Of a stretch of DNA of 19,654 bases, positions 17,705 to 19,654 are shown in pieces (position 1 is the stretch's first letter; each line of letters begins with the position of its first letter). Source of the stretch: JBCBKL01 sp038521825. GTDB taxonomy: Bacteria > Pseudomonadota > Alphaproteobacteria > Rhodobacterales > Rhodobacteraceae. The translations under genes were made by a program, and so were the position numbers. The notes below the pieces were generated by a model that was given only the letters and a program-made list of their open reading frames with translations, was not told where the DNA came from and did no database searches. The DNA lies in NCBI GenBank assembly GCA_038521825.1, contig JBCBKL010000041.1, forward strand, positions 1 through 19,654. Reading direction: 5' to 3'.

Positions 17705-17773
17705 ATGACGCGCCAGTCCGGCATGTTGTCGGGCCAAGTCGCCGCAACCTTGATAAAACGGGCACCAAAATGA
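17705..17773 (+). CDS. possible 22-codon upstream ORF coupled to the queuosine-precursor transporter
   Basis: An ATG at 17705 is preceded by AGAGG at 17695-17699 (5-nt spacing) and opens 22 codons ending in TGA at 17771-17773. The stop overlaps the transporter ATG at 17770 (ATGA), the same coupling seen elsewhere in the window. The transporter itself has no good Shine-Dalgarno before its start (CGGGCACCAAA), so translation could depend on ribosomes finishing this ORF. The peptide (starting MTRQSGMLSGQ, ending LIKRAPK) has no recognisable domain. No preQ1 riboswitch was recognised in this leader. This could also be chance. Confidence 0.4.
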   Translation: MTRQSGMLSGQVAATLIKRAPK

Positions 17774-18390
17774 CACGCGAACATCTTCCCGGCATCATCG
17801 CCATGGCCGCCATCGTGCTGGCCTCGAACATCCTCGTCCAGTTTCTCTTCGGCCAGTGGCTGACTTGGGGAGCGTTCACCTACCCGCTGGCGTTCCTTGT
17901 CACGGATATCATGAACCGCGTTTATGGGGCTGGTCCGGCGCGCAGTGTCGTGTTTGCCGGTTTCGTCGTTGGGGTGTTCTGTTCGCTTATCGGAACCCAG
18001 ATCATGGGCGAATTCGGGCCCCTGGTCACGTTCCGCATCGCAGTTGGATCAGGCATCGCATTCTTGACCGCCCAGTTGCTTGACGTCGGGATCTTCTCGG
18101 CTCTGCGGCGTGGAGCCTGGTGGCGTGCTCCGCTCGTATCGACCATCGTCGGAAGCTCGGTCGATACAATCCTGTTCTTCTCGATCGCCTTTTCCGCCAG
18201 TCTCAGTTTTGTCGACCCAGCCACCGATGTCGCCTGGGCCAACGAAGCACTGCCCCTGCTCGGATTTGGGCCGGTGGTGCCGCTTTGGGTTTCTTTGGCG
18301 GTGGCGGACTGGGGCGTTAAGCTTTCGCTTGCCTTGATTGCACTCATTCCGTTCCGGATTATCACCGCAGATCGGGGTCAGACGGCCTGA
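17770..18390 (+). CDS. queuosine precursor transporter (YhhQ/QPTR family)
   Basis: This 206-residue integral membrane protein has about six hydrophobic segments. The first part (MAAIVLASNILVQFLFG...LTWGAFTYPLAFLVTDIMNRVYGAGPARSVVFAGFVVG, about residues 12-65) matches the YhhQ family signature, with the conserved PLAFLVTDIMNRVYG segment, and the later PLVSTIVGSSVDTILFFSIAF also fits. YhhQ imports 7-deazaguanine precursors (preQ0/preQ1) for queuosine synthesis at tRNA position 34. Its start overlaps the stop of a 22-codon upstream ORF, and the gene lies 90 bp after the phytase-like gene. Five bases after its stop the leader of the arfB region begins with a TTGACT box. Family assignment is firm; the exact substrate is inferred. 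Confidence 0.92.
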   Translation: MTREHLPGIIAMAAIVLASNILVQFLFGQWLTWGAFTYPLAFLVTDIMNRVYGAGPARSVVFAGFVVGVFCSLIGTQIMGEFGPLVTFRIAVGSGIAFLTAQLLDVGIFSALRRGAWWRAPLVSTIVGSSVDTILFFSIAFSASLSFVDPATDVAWANEALPLLGFGPVVPLWVSLAVADWGVKLSLALIALIPFRIITADRGQTA

Positions 18391-18394
18391 CTTC

Positions 18395-18427
18395 TTGACT
18401 TTTGGCGCGGCGTTGTCATCCTTTAAT
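18395..18427 (+). promoter_or_regulatory. possible promoter of the arfB leader transcript
   Basis: TTGACT at 18395-18400 is a close match to a sigma-70 -35 box and lies just after the transporter stop. The -10 is unclear: the best AT-rich hexamer, TTTAAT at 18422-18427, would give a 21-nt spacer, longer than standard. Promoters in this order often have weak -10 elements, so a transcription start near 18430-18440, just upstream of the extended Shine-Dalgarno, is plausible but not shown. Confidence 0.35.
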
Positions 18428-18441
18428 TGAGTTCAACAACT

Positions 18442-18458
18442 GAAAGGAGGTGATCCAG
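18442..18458 (+). promoter_or_regulatory. extended Shine-Dalgarno: 17-nt complement of the 16S rRNA 3' end
   Basis: The stretch GAAAGGAGGTGATCCAG is the exact reverse complement of CTGGATCACCTCCTTTC, the 3' end of alphaproteobacterial 16S rRNA. Ordinary ribosome-binding sites pair over 4-8 nt; this one could pair over 17. The GGAGG core (18446-18450) ends 7 nt before a GTG at 18458-18460, the ideal spacing. This makes the following 18-codon ORF almost certainly translated or the site a deliberate ribosome-capture element. Both readings are inference; the complementarity is seen directly. Confidence 0.85.
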
Positions 18459-18514
18459 TGTCGAGAAAGATGTTGGAGAGAGGTGTCGGGACAGCGTGGG
18501 GGATTTTCCTTTAA
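18458..18514 (+). CDS. 18-codon leader ORF in front of arfB
   Basis: The GTG at 18458 opens a frame of 18 codons (MSRKMLERGVGTAWGIFL) ending at TAA 18512-18514. It is preceded at ideal distance by the 17-nt perfect anti-Shine-Dalgarno complement, the strongest initiation signal in the window. The peptide has no known domain; it holds a single Trp (codon 14) and no amino-acid run that would point to classical attenuation by one starved tRNA. Its stop codon lies within a 9-bp hairpin (18509-18530). Downstream come the leader hairpins, an intrinsic terminator and arfB. It may be a leader peptide controlling arfB, or a small mRNA of its own. The ORF is clear; its role is unproven. Confidence 0.6.
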   Translation: MSRKMLERGVGTAWGIFL

Positions 18515-18530
18515 AGGCAACCCTTTAGGG
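18509..18530 (+). other. hairpin containing the leader ORF stop codon
   Basis: The stem pairs 18509-18517 with 18522-18530 around a CAAC tetraloop; the core is TAAAGG/CCTTTA with two G-T wobbles and an outer C-G pair. The leader ORF stop TAA (18512-18514) sits in the 5' arm. A translating ribosome would therefore open this hairpin just as it terminates. Further on, GGCC-TGAACC-GGCC (18551-18564) can form a second small hairpin. Confidence 0.5.
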
Positions 18531-18582
18531 AAGACGATCACGTTGGCTACGGCCTGAACCGGCCCCGCCTCCGAAACTTTCG

Positions 18583-18610
18583 AAGGGCCGCTCTGTTGGG
18601 CGGCCCTTTT
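18583..18610 (+). terminator. intrinsic terminator just upstream of arfB
   Basis: Arm 18583-18593 (AAGGGCCGCTC) pairs with 18598-18608 (GGGCGGCCCTT) around a TGTT tetraloop: an 11-bp, GC-rich stem with one G-T wobble, followed by a short T run (18607-18610). It ends 14 nt before the arfB ATG, so it must be bypassed if arfB is transcribed from upstream. It is the strongest terminator-like structure noticed in the window. Confidence 0.8.
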
Positions 18611-18624
18611 CGTTGGATAACAAG

Positions 18625-19047
18625 ATGTTACGTGTGAACCAAGAAATCGAGATCGCCGATTGGGAGTTGACGGAGAGCTTTGTGCGGGCTTCGGGGCCGG
18701 GCGGGCAGAACGTTAACAAGGTTTCGACGGCCGTTGAGCTGAGATTCGAGGCTGAGCGCTCGCCAAGTCTGCCTAAGGCGCTGAAAACACGGCTGAAAAA
18801 GCTGGCCGGGCGGAAATGGACGAAGGATGGCGCGATTGTCATCCAATGCGACGAAACCCGAAGCCAGGCACGGAACCGGGAGATCGCACGGGAACGGCTT
18901 AAGGAGTTGATCCTAAAGGCTTCTGTCACGCCCAAACGACGGATCGCCACGCGCCCCACGCTCGCATCCAAGCGCAGACGTGTCGACACAAAGAAAGCCC
19001 GGGGAAGTGTTAAGCTGCAGCGCAGAAAGGTTAACCCCGACGAGTGA
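18625..19047 (+). CDS. arfB: alternative ribosome-rescue factor / peptidyl-tRNA hydrolase ArfB
   Basis: From the ATG at 18625 the protein has 140 residues, equal in length to E. coli ArfB (YaeJ). The catalytic GGQ motif is in ASGPGGQNVNKVSTAVELRF (G26-G27-Q28), homologous to release-factor domain 3, and a Lys/Arg-rich C-terminal tail (TRPTLASKRRRVDTKKARGSVKLQRRKV) is present; that tail enters the empty mRNA channel of stalled ribosomes. ArfB hydrolyses peptidyl-tRNA on ribosomes stalled without a stop codon, as a backup to tmRNA. A TTG four codons upstream is in frame, but it is less likely. No strong ribosome-binding site precedes the ATG (only TGGA, within CGTTGGATAACAAG) and an intrinsic terminator ends 14 nt upstream, suggesting low basal expression controlled through the leader. 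Confidence 0.95.
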   Translation: MLRVNQEIEIADWELTESFVRASGPGGQNVNKVSTAVELRFEAERSPSLPKALKTRLKKLAGRKWTKDGAIVIQCDETRSQARNREIARERLKELILKASVTPKRRIATRPTLASKRRRVDTKKARGSVKLQRRKVNPDE

Positions 19048-19089
19048 CGGGGCCCCGGGTAAACGCTCCGCCCGATGGGGGTTGCACCA

Positions 19090-19126
19090 CAAAGCGTACG
19101 GTTTCGATGCGAAAATGTACGCTTTG
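19090..19126. repeat. GTACG repeat unit 1 (long hairpin form)
   Basis: CAAAGCGTAC (19090-19099) and GTACGCTTTG (19117-19126) form perfect 10-bp inverted arms. Inside them a G-T wobble, one mismatch, then TTTCG/CGAAA pair, leaving an ATG triloop, so 16 of 17 positions can pair. The unit is a direct repeat of unit 2 starting 75 bp further on, with about 28 of 36 positions identical. It may be a protein-binding site or an intergenic repeat; it lacks a T run, so it is not a typical terminator. Confidence 0.7.
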
Positions 19127-19161
19127 GCCGGTCCAGAAGAAGACCTATTTCCGGGTGTTCT

Positions 19162-19200
19162 GACCAAATCGTACGATTTGGTCGTGAGAATGTACGTTTT
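19162..19200. repeat. GTACG repeat unit 2 with perfect 22-bp palindrome
   Basis: Positions 19162-19183 are a perfect 22-bp palindrome centred on CGTACG (arm GACCAAATCGT). The related sequence continues to a second core, TGTACG, 21 bp (two helical turns) after the first, as in unit 1. This geometry suits paired dimeric regulator sites. Both units have the same orientation. Confidence 0.7.
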
Positions 19201-19396
19201 CCGCGGCGCGGCATGCGCGTGCGGTGGGTTCAGGATTTGGTAAGGTTAATGATTGTCTGGGGGTATTAGGGCTTTGGTGAGATTTGGGAAGCGCTGGCAA
19301 GCACGCACCCCCTTCTTTGTCGCGAATGGCGGCTGTGAGCCCAATGTCACTGATGATGCGCGTTGCATGAGCGGCTGCAATCTGAGCAAATGGGTA

Positions 19397-19426
19397 TTGG
19401 CTAGACTAGAAGACAACTCTCATAAT
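19397..19426 (+). promoter_or_regulatory. possible sigma-70 promoter for the SEC-C gene
   Basis: TTGGCT (19397-19402; 4 of 6 to TTGACA) and CATAAT (19421-19426; 5 of 6 to TATAAT) are separated by 18 nt. Transcription would start near 19433, placing the start directly at or before the ATG at 19434. Confidence 0.45.
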
Positions 19427-19433
19427 GCACATC

Positions 19434-19478
19434 ATGAATGAAATCGGACCCATAGTTCACCTGAAATTCAAGCGATGA
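19434..19478 (+). CDS. possible 14-codon leader ORF overlapping the SEC-C gene
   Basis: ATG at 19434 opens 14 codons (MNEIGPIVHLKFKR) ending in TGA at 19476-19478, which overlaps the SEC-C ATG at 19475 as ATGA. Given the promoter-like sequence upstream, this ORF could be nearly leaderless. An in-frame ATG nine bases earlier (19425) lies within the presumed -10 box. No domain is recognisable and the ORF may be chance. Confidence 0.3.
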   Translation: MNEIGPIVHLKFKR

Positions 19479-19654
19479 AGGGCAGAGACCGAAATGCCCC
19501 GTGCTGGTGCGGCTCTGGCAAGAAATTCAAAAAATGCCATCTCGGCCGAGATGCTCAGCCGAAGGGAAATCCCTGGGACGCGGTGGATGAAAATCGAAAA
19601 GCCTTTTCCCAAAAGAAGTGCTGCGCGCGCGAAGTAGGTTTGGGTGAGTGCGAT
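19475..19654 (+). CDS. SEC-C motif protein, N-terminal part (3' truncated by window)
   Basis: The frame is open from ATG 19475 to the window end (60 codons). Residues 7-22 read NAPCWCGSGKKFKKCH, a textbook SEC-C zinc-binding motif (CxCx8C[CH]) like that at the C-terminus of SecA. Here the motif is N-terminal. The following KKCCAREVGLGECD resembles the Cys-containing segment that follows the motif in a family of uncharacterised SEC-C proteins, from general familiarity only. The function is unknown, and the remainder lies outside the window. An in-frame stop (TGA at 19439-19441) rules out a longer N-terminus. There is no good Shine-Dalgarno before the ATG. Confidence 0.85.
   Translation, partial: MKGRDRNAPCWCGSGKKFKKCHLGRDAQPKGNPWDAVDENRKAFSQKKCCAREVGLGECD

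Larger units (their letters stand above)
19048..19424. other. 377-bp stretch with no convincing gene
   Basis: Between arfB and the SEC-C gene no frame shows a recognisable protein. The first part holds the 10-bp palindrome CGGGGCCCCG just after the arfB stop and the two GTACG repeat units; the second (about 19240-19420) is more AT-rich and featureless to the eye apart from the promoter-like sequence near its end. Frames open here are short and two of them simply translate the repeats. Confidence 0.6.

Noticed and set aside
17680..17769. preQ1 riboswitch before the queuosine-precursor transporter
   Set aside because: No match to preQ1-I or preQ1-II consensus features could be found by eye in these 90 bases; only the upstream ORF was seen.
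19048..19130. Hairpin of repeat unit 1 as the arfB terminator
   Set aside because: The stem is long but is followed by GCC-rich sequence rather than a T tract, and its homologous unit 2 keeps a different pairing, so repeat or operator function fits better.
18525..19214. 229-codon minus-strand open frame across arfB and its leader
   Set aside because: It is antisense to the conserved ArfB domain, Arg/Ser-rich, and passes through the terminator and repeats; no family resemblance.
18980..19269. Two short plus-strand frames after arfB
   Set aside because: Part of their sequence is the translation of the two GTACG repeats, visible as an internal VRF..ENVRF duplication; no start signal or domain supports them.
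19253..19441. 62-codon plus-strand frame before the SEC-C gene
   Set aside because: No ribosome-binding site or recognisable domain, and it runs across the promoter-like region of the SEC-C gene.

Overview
The window looks like chromosomal DNA from an alphaproteobacterium, most likely Rhodobacterales (Roseobacter-type). The evidence is GC-rich coding sequence, tightly packed genes joined by ATGA overlaps, the gene set DUF1285 / MoxR / DUF58 / DUF4159, and a Shine-Dalgarno sequence that exactly complements an alphaproteobacterial 16S rRNA 3' end. No tRNA or rRNA gene, insertion sequence, phage gene or CRISPR array was seen.

Layout. 2-256 is the 3' end of DNA polymerase I. 278-1879 (minus) holds a small DUF2798 membrane protein and the pair DUF1285 -> SDR-like protein. 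1933-8625 (plus) is a four-gene operon, every junction an ATGA overlap: MoxR AAA+ ATPase, DUF58 protein, a BatA-like/DUF4159 fusion, and a second membrane protein with VWA-like and amidotransferase-like regions. This is an alphaproteobacterial Bat-type cell-envelope operon. 8712-11213 is a soluble hybrid histidine kinase with two receivers. 11231-14099 (minus) is recQ -> yaaA (DNA repair and peroxide stress). 14175-14462 (minus) is a YggT protein, divergent from a plus-strand set: UMF1-type MFS transporter, murein endopeptidase MepA, a phytase-like secreted esterase, then a queuosine-precursor transporter.

The most unusual part is 18391-18625, just upstream of arfB (ribosome rescue hydrolase). 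It holds a 17-nt perfect complement of the 16S 3' end, an 18-codon ORF starting at the ideal distance, a hairpin that contains that ORF's stop codon, and a strong intrinsic terminator ending 14 nt before the arfB start codon. It reads like an attenuated leader of a ribosome-rescue gene, or a small independent mRNA/sRNA parked in front of it.

Downstream, 19048-19424 has no convincing gene. It contains two related repeat units of about 36 bp with CGTACG/TGTACG cores; one includes a perfect 22-bp palindrome and the other a long hairpin. The window ends inside a SEC-C zinc-motif protein gene, which may be coupled to a short upstream ORF.
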